From Candidatus Rifleibacterium amylolyticum (GTDB lineage Bacteria; Muiribacteriota; Ozemobacteria; Ozemobacterales; Ozemobacteraceae): 64,000 bases of DNA. The notes beneath the pieces are model-generated. The model ran no database searches. It was not told the origin of the DNA and worked only from the letters and a program-made list of their open reading frames with translations. Of this stretch, positions 1-8,618 are shown in pieces. A program made the translations under genes and the position numbers. The number at the start of each line of letters is the position of its first letter. Position 1 is the first letter of the stretch. The stretch covers positions 124,001-188,000 of the forward strand of contig JAACJG010000002.1 in NCBI GenBank assembly GCA_009917695.1, read 5' to 3'.

Positions 1-748
1 TATTGCCGAACAGATAGGTTGCCAGAAAAATCATGCCGATCGAGCACAGCTGCATGATAATCTCGGGAATTGGCTTGGTAGTGATTTTCATTATGATGAA
101 AAGCGTGCCGAAAGGTATGAATATGTTGTCGGCGCCGCCGAGCGATATCGCCTCAAAGCAGGTTACCAGCACAGAAATCAGCAGGGCAGACAGCACGCAT
201 TCCATTCTTCCAACATCTGTCAGTAGCAGCAGACCAAGATGAACGATAAGGAAGGTCGAGAGCAGAAAGATGAATGAGCCTTCGATACTCTTGTTTTCTT
301 CTTCGACGTTATACACCTTGAAACCGTAAGAAATACCGATCAAGGCCGCCAGCGCATCTGAGACCGAAAGAACCGCAATCGAAATCAGATAAAAATATGG
401 CTTTTCGAGATAACTGGTCATCGAAAAAGTCAGATAAATCGCGAGAGGATGCAGAATGTCGCCGCTTGATTTGCGCTTTACCCCGTGGACAGAAGGCAGC
501 AGACCAAGCTTTTTGGTGGAAGCCATCAGAACGATGAATACAATGCCAAGTCCGAGGACCGTCCAGTGAGAAGTAAAAACATAGGCGAAACTCAGCGAAA
601 CCACGCCGCCGCTGAAATGAACGAACTTGCGGGTTCCTTCCTGCGAGCAGGCTCCGCTGCCGCGCAACAACTCGCCGAGCCCGACCAGAATGAGGAAAAT
701 GGCGGCAACGATCAGTGCCGAACCGAATTCGCTCTCCCAGTTAACCAT
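1..748 (-). CDS. Membrane CTP-dependent polyprenol/phytol kinase-like or phosphatidate cytidylyltransferase-like protein (partial)
   Basis: The reverse strand is open from an ATG at 748 to the left edge of the window, giving about 249 residues without a stop, so the C-terminus lies outside. The product is very hydrophobic, with about seven membrane segments. Near residues 40-50 it has RKFVHFSGG, the R-K-x-x-H signature of the dolichol kinase/phytol kinase group of the CDP-diglyceride synthetase superfamily. Later SDALAALIGISYG and SIEGSF match the S-D-x-x-A...G and EGS motifs of the same group. These enzymes use CTP at the inner membrane to phosphorylate prenyl alcohols or to activate phosphatidate; which substrate applies cannot be read here. 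No strong Shine-Dalgarno site precedes the ATG. The gene is divergent from the next gene, with about 100 bp between them. Confidence 0.7.
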   Translation of the reverse strand, partial: MVNWESEFGSALIVAAIFLILVGLGELLRGSGACSQEGTRKFVHFSGGVVSLSFAYVFTSHWTVLGLGIVFIVLMASTKKLGLLPSVHGVKRKSSGDILHPLAIYLTFSMTSYLEKPYFYLISIAVLSVSDALAALIGISYGFKVYNVEEENKSIEGSFIFLLSTFLIVHLGLLLLTDVGRMECVLSALLISVLVTCFEAISLGGADNIFIPFGTLFIIMKITTKPIPEIIMQLCSIGMIFLATYLFGN

Positions 749-836
749 ATTTACCGCCACAAATGACTTTCAGTAGATTCTAATCAGGGTGACGGCTAAA
801 TGCAAGGTTGACTTTGCTGCACTCAGGCAGATCATG

Positions 837-845
837 TGATATAAT
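837..845 (+). promoter_or_regulatory. Extended -10 promoter, possibly giving a leaderless mRNA
   Basis: TGATATAAT is a perfect extended -10 element (TGn followed by TATAAT at 840-845). It ends six bases before the ATG at 852. A start site at the usual distance would fall on or next to that ATG, and no Shine-Dalgarno sequence lies between. No well-spaced -35 box is seen; TTGACT at 808-813 is 26 bp away. Confidence 0.5.
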
Positions 846-851
846 TTTCTC

Positions 852-2441
852 ATGCGAATTAATGACATACTGGTCTGTTGTCTGGTCTCGGCTTTGATGG
901 TGCTTCTCGCCTCAGGGCAGATCATCGCCGGCAATTCTTCTGCACATGACAGACTCGGATCGATAGTAGTAACCTTCGATGCGCCGATAATAGAGCGATG
1001 CAATCAGTCGCAGGAATTTTACAACCTGCTGGTAACCACCATCAAGTCGCCGACGAATGGCATCATGCAACAGATTAAGAACAGCGGAGCTCTCTGGTCG
1101 GTAAGTTACAGTCGATGTGGTATTCAATTCGCCATTTATCATTTTGATGATCCTGGCGTAGCTGTTAAGATCTGCAAAGATATCCTCACCAGCCTCAAAC
1201 GATCATTGCGTGATAATTTTGCCAAAAGAAGCAGCCATGAATTCGCTGACTACATTCATTCGCTGCCCTCGCAAAGCGGATTCGTTACGGCATTCCGCCA
1301 CAAACCGGTAACTGTCGATCTTTCAGAGAACATGTCGGCTTATGCAAACGAACTTGCCGGCGCCGACGAACTTGGTTCTTTTTTCACGCAAGCATCGACT
1401 CCCGACAGCGACACAAATGTTCTGCCCAACGTTCAGCCGACGGTATACACGGTATTCAGCTGGCCAGACAATAATTCAGCGGCCTTTTTCACGGCAAAAT
1501 ATCTGGGCGAAAAGTTCATCAGAGAAGCCGGGCTCGAAGATCTGCTCAACTACGAGATTGTTTTTAATGACGCGGCGATCAGTCTGATTGTTTATCTTAC
1601 CGGCAGTGAAGAAATGCTGGCTGAAAATATGGCGAAGTTCAGACAGATCGATCAGTATCGGCTGGGTCGCGAACCACCGACAGACTGGCTGCAATTCAGT
1701 CGTTCGCTCAGCGAAATAATGAGTGATGATCTGCGCGACATTGCAAAAAAAGCGCTCTTTGAAGCCTGGCAGAAGCACTGGCATGGCGACTTTGCCAACC
1801 TGCGCATCGATGTTCCCGTCGCGCCAGGGCATCAGACCACTGGCATCTGCATGCCGACAGCGCATCAACATCTTGTGAGTTTTTCCAATGGAATTTTCCC
1901 GAATTTCGCCGCCACGCGCCATGAAAATGCCAGCAATACATGCGATATAACGATTGCCATTGGCGGCAACAACCGCAAAATCGTTGATGAGATTCGCAAC
2001 GACCTTGAGAACTCAGCGCCACCAGTATCGCTTACTCTTGTCAGCGAAAGCGAAATGCTCAAGATAGTTTTTCATTGCAGCGCTGACGAAGTCAGTGGCA
2101 ATCTTGCGCGTATTCGCAATCATATTTATAACAACCTTGTCGAAAAGGGGCTGATGAGCGAACCTGTCGATGCCCTGAAGATCGGCATTGCTGGAGTTAG
2201 TGCCATGCCGCCATTTGAGCTGCGCGGTCTGCTGCAGAAAGGCTGGGTTCCGACAGCACGCCCACATCAGACAACTCCGCTGACAGATCATTCGCGACTC
2301 CTGAGAGTTGACAATGCTTCGGCAGAAAGCCTGCGACAACGCTGGCAGCTCTATCTCGCCTCAAATCGTGGCCGCTCAGAACTCCTCGCCATGATTGCAG
2401 CGGCCGGGCATGAAGTTAAAGATTTTGTTCTACCAAGATAG
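852..2441 (+). CDS. Exported protein, possibly a degenerate M16-like peptidase fold
   Basis: A 529-residue protein with an N-terminal Sec signal (hydrophobic residues about 8-26, cleavage likely near IIAG). No lipobox cysteine is present. The mature part seems to contain two or three mixed alpha/beta units. The segment beginning VVTFDAP, followed by a helix and a glycine/serine-rich strand near residues 38-105, resembles the non-catalytic domains of M16 (pitrilysin/insulinase) peptidases. No HxxEH zinc motif was seen, so an active M16 peptidase is unlikely. I do not recognise the family with certainty. It may be leaderless (see promoter at 837-845). The next gene starts about 150 bp downstream on the same strand. 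Confidence 0.6.
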   Translation: MRINDILVCCLVSALMVLLASGQIIAGNSSAHDRLGSIVVTFDAPIIERCNQSQEFYNLLVTTIKSPTNGIMQQIKNSGALWSVSYSRCGIQFAIYHFDDPGVAVKICKDILTSLKRSLRDNFAKRSSHEFADYIHSLPSQSGFVTAFRHKPVTVDLSENMSAYANELAGADELGSFFTQASTPDSDTNVLPNVQPTVYTVFSWPDNNSAAFFTAKYLGEKFIREAGLEDLLNYEIVFNDAAISLIVYLTGSEEMLAENMAKFRQIDQYRLGREPPTDWLQFSRSLSEIMSDDLRDIAKKALFEAWQKHWHGDFANLRIDVPVAPGHQTTGICMPTAHQHLVSFSNGIFPNFAATRHENASNTCDITIAIGGNNRKIVDEIRNDLENSAPPVSLTLVSESEMLKIVFHCSADEVSGNLARIRNHIYNNLVEKGLMSEPVDALKIGIAGVSAMPPFELRGLLQKGWVPTARPHQTTPLTDHSRLLRVDNASAESLRQRWQLYLASNRGRSELLAMIAAAGHEVKDFVLPR

Positions 2442-2598
2442 CTATTGCCAGACCTGATGACACCGGGTCTTATGTGTCAGAGTCTGCATAAACATCGTAA
2501 AACCGCTAAGTATTTTGCCAGGCGGCTCATAAAAAACAGCCTGCCTGCCGATATTCATCTTGTCCTGTATCCTGCCGGAAACTTCAGGAGTTGTTATG

Positions 2599-5031
2599 AT
2601 GGAAAATCGCTCTGGCATAAGAGAACTACAGATCGCCCGTGGCCTGATAACGCTGCGCTGGGCGAGCATACCGATAATATTTGGCTTCAGTCTGCTCAGT
2701 TTGAAACTGCTCGGGATGAGCTTTCGCATTGAACCAATTTATGTATTGTGCTGTCTTCTCGCCATTCTGAACGTCTTTTACACGCTTCATTTTTCACTGC
2801 TGTCAAGACAGATGGTGGTAACACATGGCATGAACAGCTTGAAAAAGCTGCTGCTCAAGGTTATATCCACGTCCTTTTCCAGCATCAGAAGCCGTGGAAT
2901 TATTGGACTTCTTCAAATTCCAGCTGCAGTTCCGCGCGTTCTCGCCGTGCTTTATCTGATGATGCTTGAAACATTCAAGGACGTTTCATTCAATATTTTT
3001 TCGATCAACAATGTCATGCATACTCAGGTGATTGGCGACATCTTTGTCATCATGCTGCTGACCAGATATACCGGCACGACCGAAAGCCCGATGATGTTTC
3101 TCAGCGTGGTGCCAATAACGGTTGCCGGCGCGGTAATGGGCTTCAAGACCGGGGCGGTATATACCGCACTGACCATAACAGCCTGGCTGTTTACAAGCAT
3201 TCTGGTAAAATATCAGATAATTCCACACATCAAATTTTATCCACCGCTTTATGGCGATCTCAGCCAGAACTCAGGCTGGATCATTTCAAGCGCACTGGTT
3301 GTCAGCGCGGGTCTGGGCTCAGCCTCATATCTGGCTCACAAGTTGACGCTTGTATTCAAGGAACGGATCTTTTTTCTAAACGATCTGCTTTATAAGAGCA
3401 ATACCAGAGCTGTTTCCTCAACCATGGCGGCAGAGCAGACAAGCTGCGCCTGGTTGGTAGCCGATGCTACCGGTAGAGTAGAAAAAGTAAAAAGTGATAA
3501 GAGCGGTATATTTTCGTCTGATCTTGTAGACAAGAACCTGATGCATGCTTTTCCCGAACTGGAACAGTATGGAATGGCCTACGTCATTCAGGCAGTTATC
3601 ACCAGCGGCAGTCGGCGGGCACTTGAAAAGATCAAAATTCGCTCACGCGAAGGAACAGAACATATCTTCAATGCCAGGCTGAGTTCATTCAAGGACTGCG
3701 ACAACCAGACGCGCATCATGGCGATGTTCGAAGACCGCACCGAAGAAATCTTCATAAAAACTCATCTTGAAGCAATCAAGAAGGAACTCGCAGAAATTCA
3801 GACCAGCTTCGAAAAGGTATCTCTTGAAAACCGCGAAAATCATCGCATGTTTGAAGAGATGCAGAAGCTGGCCAGTGACCGCGCTGTAGAAATAGAGCTT
3901 CTCAGTCATAAGATAATCGCTCTCAAAGCCGAAGAGAGCAACGCCAGCAATCAGATTGCGAGTCTGATGAACGAACTGGCTGCTGTCAAATCGACCAATG
4001 ACCAGCTCAATTCAGAGCTTGAATACAAGCAGATGATTCTCGACGAAATCTCTGAACTGGTCAATGTCTGCACCGAACTGGACGCGCTTACCACACTGGT
4101 AGAGAAAAAAGCTCAGGAACTGTTCAATCTCGACAATACCTGTCTGCATATCTTCAAGGCAGAAGACAGTCAGAATCGCCGCAATGAAATTCTCGATATT
4201 AGAACCGCTTCTCCAAGGCTTCTTGATATTCCGCGCAACAACCCCGAAGCGCTCAATCCGGTGCTAAATGAGGGCAGGCCGGTTATGATCAATGCCCAGA
4301 TAACCCCTGAAAAGTCGGCATCCATGGAAATCAGCAATGGAACGATGCATCGCCTGATCGCTTATGTGCCTGTACGGCATCAGGGCAAGGTTCTCGGCAT
4401 GATGATGCTTGAAAAGTTTGGACAGAAAGAAAGCTCTGAAACCACGATCAATATGGTCAGTTACTATCTCAAGCATGCTTCGGCAGCGATAAAAAACGCT
4501 GTCGCCTTTCGAGAATCGAAAAACAAGAATGACCGTATGCATAAAAGCATTACCCGGCTTTACACCCAGCTGGACAGCATCAAAGCCATGGTATTCTCAA
4601 GGCCAAATGCAGAAGAACAGCCTTTCTTCAAGTTCATCTGCGAATTTGCCAAAATTACACAGGCCAGAGACGTAATGATGGTACGAGTTAACAATGATGG
4701 CAGTTACGATCCCTGTTCACGGGTAGATCGTTCTCGCCAGTTCAAGCTCAGTCAGTATGAAACGGAAATGGTAAAAACCATTCAGAAGAATCCGCTGCAT
4801 AAAGCGACGCTCGAAGTGGAAGAAGATGACACGACCTGTGCAGCCTACCCATTAGTTCATGAAAACAGGCTGTTCGGTATCGTCATGATTTATCACACCA
4901 GCGAAAACCCTGCTGAAGAAACCATCACCGAATTTTGCGTCAGGCTTCTGCGCGACAGACTGGCTCTTTACACACTCAACGAAGAAAAGGAAATCTGGGA
5001 AACCTTTTACCACGATAACCTGTCAGCCTGA
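2599..5031 (+). CDS. Membrane-anchored PAS/GAF sensor protein without visible output domain
   Basis: About 810 residues. AGGAG at 2586-2590 sits eight bases before the ATG at 2599; the ATG at 2596 is the alternative. Residues 1 to about 260 hold roughly six or seven membrane helices. A PAS-like domain follows (about 285-400, with LVADATGRVEKV and an IMAMFEDRTEE end). A coiled coil spans about 400-490. After it comes a GAF domain (about 500-650) containing the LIAYVPVRHQGKVLGMM core, and then a second, weaker GAF-like domain (about 690-800). No histidine kinase, GGDEF, EAL, HD-GYP or cyclase motif was found. It probably senses a signal and acts through a partner, as a scaffold or allosteric input. 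The ligand is unknown. Confidence 0.7.
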   Translation: MENRSGIRELQIARGLITLRWASIPIIFGFSLLSLKLLGMSFRIEPIYVLCCLLAILNVFYTLHFSLLSRQMVVTHGMNSLKKLLLKVISTSFSSIRSRGIIGLLQIPAAVPRVLAVLYLMMLETFKDVSFNIFSINNVMHTQVIGDIFVIMLLTRYTGTTESPMMFLSVVPITVAGAVMGFKTGAVYTALTITAWLFTSILVKYQIIPHIKFYPPLYGDLSQNSGWIISSALVVSAGLGSASYLAHKLTLVFKERIFFLNDLLYKSNTRAVSSTMAAEQTSCAWLVADATGRVEKVKSDKSGIFSSDLVDKNLMHAFPELEQYGMAYVIQAVITSGSRRALEKIKIRSREGTEHIFNARLSSFKDCDNQTRIMAMFEDRTEEIFIKTHLEAIKKELAEIQTSFEKVSLENRENHRMFEEMQKLASDRAVEIELLSHKIIALKAEESNASNQIASLMNELAAVKSTNDQLNSELEYKQMILDEISELVNVCTELDALTTLVEKKAQELFNLDNTCLHIFKAEDSQNRRNEILDIRTASPRLLDIPRNNPEALNPVLNEGRPVMINAQITPEKSASMEISNGTMHRLIAYVPVRHQGKVLGMMMLEKFGQKESSETTINMVSYYLKHASAAIKNAVAFRESKNKNDRMHKSITRLYTQLDSIKAMVFSRPNAEEQPFFKFICEFAKITQARDVMMVRVNNDGSYDPCSRVDRSRQFKLSQYETEMVKTIQKNPLHKATLEVEEDDTTCAAYPLVHENRLFGIVMIYHTSENPAEETITEFCVRLLRDRLALYTLNEEKEIWETFYHDNLSA

Positions 5032-5084
5032 GAAAGTCGGCTGACACCCTACTGAGAGCATGGCAAGCCGGAGTCTGACAACTC

Positions 5085-6092
5085 TCAGATATTGTAATAG
5101 CCTCGGTACCAGTCGATAAATCTCGACACCCCTATTTCGAGAGAGGTGTTCGGAGCGAAGCCGGTATCGCGCATCAGATCATCAACATCAGCGCAGGTGG
5201 CCGGCACGTCGCCGAGCTGCATTGGCAGCATTTCCATAACCGCCTTTTTACCGACCTTCTTCTCGATTATTTCGATGAACCTGAGCAATTCAACAGGTTT
5301 GTGATTGCCGATGTTGTAAAGGCGATAAGGCGCATGGCTGGTGGCGGGATCAGGAGTATCGCCACTCCAGTCGGGATTGGGAGTTGCAACCCTGTCGCAA
5401 ACTCTTACCACACCCTCAACGATGTCATCAATATAGGTAAAATCGCGTTGCATTTTGCCGTTATTGAAGACTTTTATTGGCTGCTCTTCGATAATTGCTT
5501 TGGTAAACATGAACAGAGCCATGTCTGGCCGACCCCATGGGCCATACACAGTAAAGAAGCGCAGACCGGTAACCGGCAGTCCATAGAGATGCGAATAAGT
5601 GTGCGCCATCAGCTCGTTAGCCTTTTTGGTAGCGGCATACAAAGACACCGGATGATCGACATTGTGATGAACCGAGAAAGGCATCTGGGTGTTGGAACCG
5701 TATACCGAGCTTGAAGAAGCATAGACGAGATGCTCGACCTTGTTGTGGCGGCAGGCCTCGAGAATATTCATGAAGCCAACGATATTTGCATCGATATAGG
5801 CATGAGGGTTTTCGATGCTGTATCTAACCCCAGCCTGTGCAGCAAGATTGATGACGCGGTCAAAATGATGGTCGGAAAAAACCTGGTTGAGTGCAGATCG
5901 GTCGCTGAGATCGGCCTTGATAAACGTAAAATTCTGGTGATTGCGTAAAATGTCGAGTCGGTCTGTTTTCAGCTTTACATCGTAGTAATCATTCAGGTTG
6001 TCGAGACCGACAACGTCGTCACCACGCTTGAGAAGGTATATGCTGAGGTGAAAACCAATAAAGCCGGCGGCGCCGCTAACCAGAATCTTCAT
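5085..6092 (-). CDS. NAD-dependent nucleotide-sugar epimerase (UDP-glucuronate 4-epimerase type)
   Basis: A 335-residue extended short-chain dehydrogenase. The start chosen is the ATG at 6092, preceded by AGGAG with a seven-base gap; it puts the Rossmann motif GAAGFIG at residues 7-13. The catalytic tyrosine/lysine pair is in [11 protein letters not shown], preceded by the serine-rich [24 protein letters not shown] is the substrate-loop signature shared by UDP-glucuronate 4-epimerases. The protein likely interconverts UDP-sugars in the cytoplasm for capsule, O-antigen or exopolysaccharide. It is alone here, with no glycosyltransferases nearby. It is divergent from iorA, and the two share the 115-bp intergenic region. 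Specificity for UDP-glucuronate over UDP-glucose is inferred from overall resemblance. Confidence 0.85.
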   Translation of the reverse strand: MKILVSGAAGFIGFHLSIYLLKRGDDVVGLDNLNDYYDVKLKTDRLDILRNHQNFTFIKADLSDRSALNQVFSDHHFDRVINLAAQAGVRYSIENPHAYIDANIVGFMNILEACRHNKVEHLVYASSSSVYGSNTQMPFSVHHNVDHPVSLYAATKKANELMAHTYSHLYGLPVTGLRFFTVYGPWGRPDMALFMFTKAIIEEQPIKVFNNGKMQRDFTYIDDIVEGVVRVCDRVATPNPDWSGDTPDPATSHAPYRLYNIGNHKPVELLRFIEIIEKKVGKKAVMEMLPMQLGDVPATCADVDDLMRDTGFAPNTSLEIGVSRFIDWYRGYYNI

Positions 6093-6164
6093 TTGACTGC
6101 TCCTGCGTTTTTTTTTGATGTTATCTTCTTTTTGCCGGCGCTGCAAGCCCGATTCTGAATTTTA

Positions 6165-6173
6165 TGCTATACT
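6165..6173 (+). promoter_or_regulatory. Extended -10 promoter for iorAB
   Basis: TGCTATACT is an extended -10 element (TGn plus TATACT at 6168-6173) located 34 bases before the iorA ATG. No clear -35 is present, which is usual for extended -10 promoters. Confidence 0.4.
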
Positions 6174-6207
6174 TCGTCAAGCAGAATTTACAGAAAAGGA
6201 GAAAGGA

Positions 6208-7986
6208 ATGAAGCAATCATCCAACCGGGCATTTCTCTCGGGAAATGCAGCCGTTGCCCGTGGGGCCTGGGAAGCCGGCGTCAGGTTCGCAGCCGCGTAC
6301 CCGGGTACCCCGTCGACCGAGATTCTTGAATATTGCGGCACTTACAGTGAGATAGATGCCCAATGGGCAGTGAACGAAAAGACTGCCATGGAGACGGTCA
6401 TCGGAGCATGCTATGGTGGAGCCAGATCCTTGTGCGCCCAGAAGCACGTCGGCCTCAACGTCGCTGCCGACCCCTTTTTTACCGTGGGTTATACCGGAGT
6501 AAACGCAGGACTCGTTATCGTTTCGGCCGATGATCCCGGCATGCACAGTTCGCAGAACGAACAGGACAACCGCTACTACGCCATGATGGCCAAAATTCCG
6601 ATGTTCGAACCTGCCAACAGTCAGGAAGCCAAAGACATGACCAGAGCAGCCATCAAGCTGTCAGAAGAATACGACACACCTGTGCTGCTGCGCATGACCA
6701 CACGAACTTCACACTCAGAAGGCATTGTCAGTCTGGGTGAGCGCGAAACCGCACCCGAGCGTGAATTTGTCCGTGACATGGCCAAATATTGCGTGCTGCC
6801 CAACAATGCCCGCCGCCTGCATGTCAAAGTTGAAGAGCGCCTGAAAAAAGTCGCTGAGTTTGCTGGTAACTGCGAATTTAACCGCATCGAAACCGGTGAC
6901 ACCCGCATTGGCATTATTTCATCAGGCATCAGCTACAGCCATGCCCGCGAAGTTTTCCCGAAAGCTTCGTATCTCAAGCTTGGCCTGACTTTTCCCATGC
7001 CGACCGAACTGATAAAAAAATTCGCCGAAACCGTCGAAACCCTTATTGTTATTGAAGAAAACGAGCCCTTTATTGAAACTGCAGTTCGTGTTCTTGGCAT
7101 AAAATGTATCGGCAAAGACCGTCTCCCGGTCTGTGGCGAGCTCAACCCCGACATAATCCATGAAGCGCTCAAGGATCTGGTCGATAAGCCCATGCCACAA
7201 CTGACAAAGATTCCTGATGTCGAAATTCCCGTGCGACCGCCAGTTCTCTGTCCGGGCTGCCCGCACCGCGGCATTTTCTTCATATTGCGCAAACTTGACT
7301 GCACGGTAACCGGTGATATCGGCTGCTACAGTCTTGGCGCATTCCCGCCACACAACGCCATACACACCATTGTCTGCATGGGTGCTTCGATCACCAATTC
7401 GCTTGGTATCGAAAAAGCCATGAAAGAAAAGATTCACGGCAAACTTGTCGCCGTTCTCGGCGAATCGACCTTTATGCACTCCGGCATAAGCGGCCTGATA
7501 GACACTGTTTACAACAAGGGCCGGCATGTCACGATAATTCTGGACAATTCGATCACCGCCATGACCGGGCATCAGGAAAACCCGGCCAGCGGCAGAACTC
7601 TCAAAGGCGAACCGGCCAAGGTTCTCGATTTTGAGGCGATCTGCCACGCCTGTGGCGTAACCAACGTCCATACTGTCGATCCCTTCGACCTCAAGGCGGT
7701 CGAATCGACTCTGAAAACCGCTCTGGCAGACAGCGAACCTTCAGTCATTATTGCCCGCCGCCCCTGTTTCCTGCTCAAGAGCTACAAACCAAAAGTGCAG
7801 CTGGTCTCGATCAACCGCGACAAGTGCGTTAAATGCGGCATCTGCTGGAAACTCGGCTGCCCGGCAATCGAAGTAAACCAGCAGGATGGCAAAACCCAGA
7901 TAAATACGGCTCTTTGCGTGCATTGTGGCTTGTGTGCTGCGGTCTGCAGACCTGGTGCCATTACTCAGGCGAAAGAGGAGGCATAA
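6208..7986 (+). CDS. iorA: Indolepyruvate:ferredoxin oxidoreductase alpha subunit
   Basis: A 592-residue thiamine-diphosphate and iron-sulphur enzyme subunit. The ATG at 6208 follows AAAGGAGAAAGGA. The N-terminal half carries AAAYPGTPSTEI and the pyruvate:ferredoxin oxidoreductase pyrimidine-binding fold. The centre has CPGCPHRG and GDIGCYSLG, followed by the TPP-binding region with TAMTGHQENP. The C-terminus holds ferredoxin-like cysteines, DKCVKCGICWKLGCP and CVHCGLCAAVCRPG. The last four-cysteine set is complete; the first has a longer gap, as in other IorA proteins. The enzyme decarboxylates aryl pyruvates from aromatic amino acid breakdown to acyl-CoA, reducing ferredoxin, in anaerobes. 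It is followed three bases later by iorB. Confidence 0.95.
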   Translation: MKQSSNRAFLSGNAAVARGAWEAGVRFAAAYPGTPSTEILEYCGTYSEIDAQWAVNEKTAMETVIGACYGGARSLCAQKHVGLNVAADPFFTVGYTGVNAGLVIVSADDPGMHSSQNEQDNRYYAMMAKIPMFEPANSQEAKDMTRAAIKLSEEYDTPVLLRMTTRTSHSEGIVSLGERETAPEREFVRDMAKYCVLPNNARRLHVKVEERLKKVAEFAGNCEFNRIETGDTRIGIISSGISYSHAREVFPKASYLKLGLTFPMPTELIKKFAETVETLIVIEENEPFIETAVRVLGIKCIGKDRLPVCGELNPDIIHEALKDLVDKPMPQLTKIPDVEIPVRPPVLCPGCPHRGIFFILRKLDCTVTGDIGCYSLGAFPPHNAIHTIVCMGASITNSLGIEKAMKEKIHGKLVAVLGESTFMHSGISGLIDTVYNKGRHVTIILDNSITAMTGHQENPASGRTLKGEPAKVLDFEAICHACGVTNVHTVDPFDLKAVESTLKTALADSEPSVIIARRPCFLLKSYKPKVQLVSINRDKCVKCGICWKLGCPAIEVNQQDGKTQINTALCVHCGLCAAVCRPGAITQAKEEA

Positions 7987-7989
7987 GAC

Positions 7990-8565
7990 ATGGGTAAAAA
8001 CATTCTACTTTGTGGCGTAGGCGGTCAGGGAACTCTTCTCGCCAGCAATCTACTGGCTGAATGTGCAATGGAAGCCGGCTTTGATGTCAAAAAGTCAGAA
8101 ATACACGGCATGGCACAGCGTGGCGGCAGCGTGGTAAGTCACGTTCGTTTCGGCGAACGTATCTGCTCACCCATAATCAGAAAAGGCGAATGTGACATTC
8201 TGCTCGCCTTCGAAGAACTCGAAGCACTGCGCTGGACTGAATACCTTAAACCGGGCGGACTGGTTCTCAGCAACGCCCAGAACATTCTGCCAATGTCGGT
8301 TTCAGCCGGTAACGCCAGGTATCCGCAAAATATCACCGAAACCCTGGCCAGAATTTCAGCCGAAGTCACTTCGGTCGATGCCATTGGCAAGGCGCGCGAA
8401 CTTGGCAATCAGAAATGCCTTAACGTCGTTCTGCTGGGTGTACTCGCCCGACGCATCGATGAAATCAAGCCGGAAATCTGGCCTGAAATGATCAGGAAAA
8501 TGGTGCCGCAACGTCTGCAGGAACTCAACCTGAAAGCATTCAAAACCGGCTGGGAACTCGCCTGA
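7990..8565 (+). CDS. iorB: Indolepyruvate:ferredoxin oxidoreductase beta subunit
   Basis: A 191-residue gamma-type subunit of the 2-oxoacid:ferredoxin oxidoreductase family. GVGGQGTLLASNLL near the start and EIHGMAQRGGSVVSHVR are the diagnostic motifs. AGAGGAGG lies about ten bases before the ATG, inside the end of iorA, so the two are translated together. The protein pairs with IorA to form the cytosolic heteromer that passes electrons to ferredoxin. A strong terminator follows at once, so the operon is just these two genes. Confidence 0.95.
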   Translation: MGKNILLCGVGGQGTLLASNLLAECAMEAGFDVKKSEIHGMAQRGGSVVSHVRFGERICSPIIRKGECDILLAFEELEALRWTEYLKPGGLVLSNAQNILPMSVSAGNARYPQNITETLARISAEVTSVDAIGKARELGNQKCLNVVLLGVLARRIDEIKPEIWPEMIRKMVPQRLQELNLKAFKTGWELA

Positions 8566-8572
8566 TGTTTGC

Positions 8573-8605
8573 AAAAAGAGCCGGCAGTCGGCCGGCTCTT
8601 TTTTT
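8573..8605. terminator. Bidirectional intrinsic terminator between iorB and the cyclase gene
   Basis: A nine-base perfect stem (AGAGCCGGC at 8577-8585 with its complement at 8591-8599) and a five-base loop. Seven T follow on the plus strand and a run of A precedes, so the same hairpin can end both convergent transcripts. Confidence 0.9.
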
Positions 8606-8618
8606 ATATGCTTAAGAA

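Noticed and set aside
5021-5046. Eight-base inverted repeat across the stop codon of the PAS/GAF gene
   Set aside because: It forms a hairpin but no T-run follows, so it is not reported as a terminator.
6922-7671. 249-codon minus-strand frame opposite iorA
   Set aside because: iorA is complete and well conserved here; the antisense frame has no start signal or domain.
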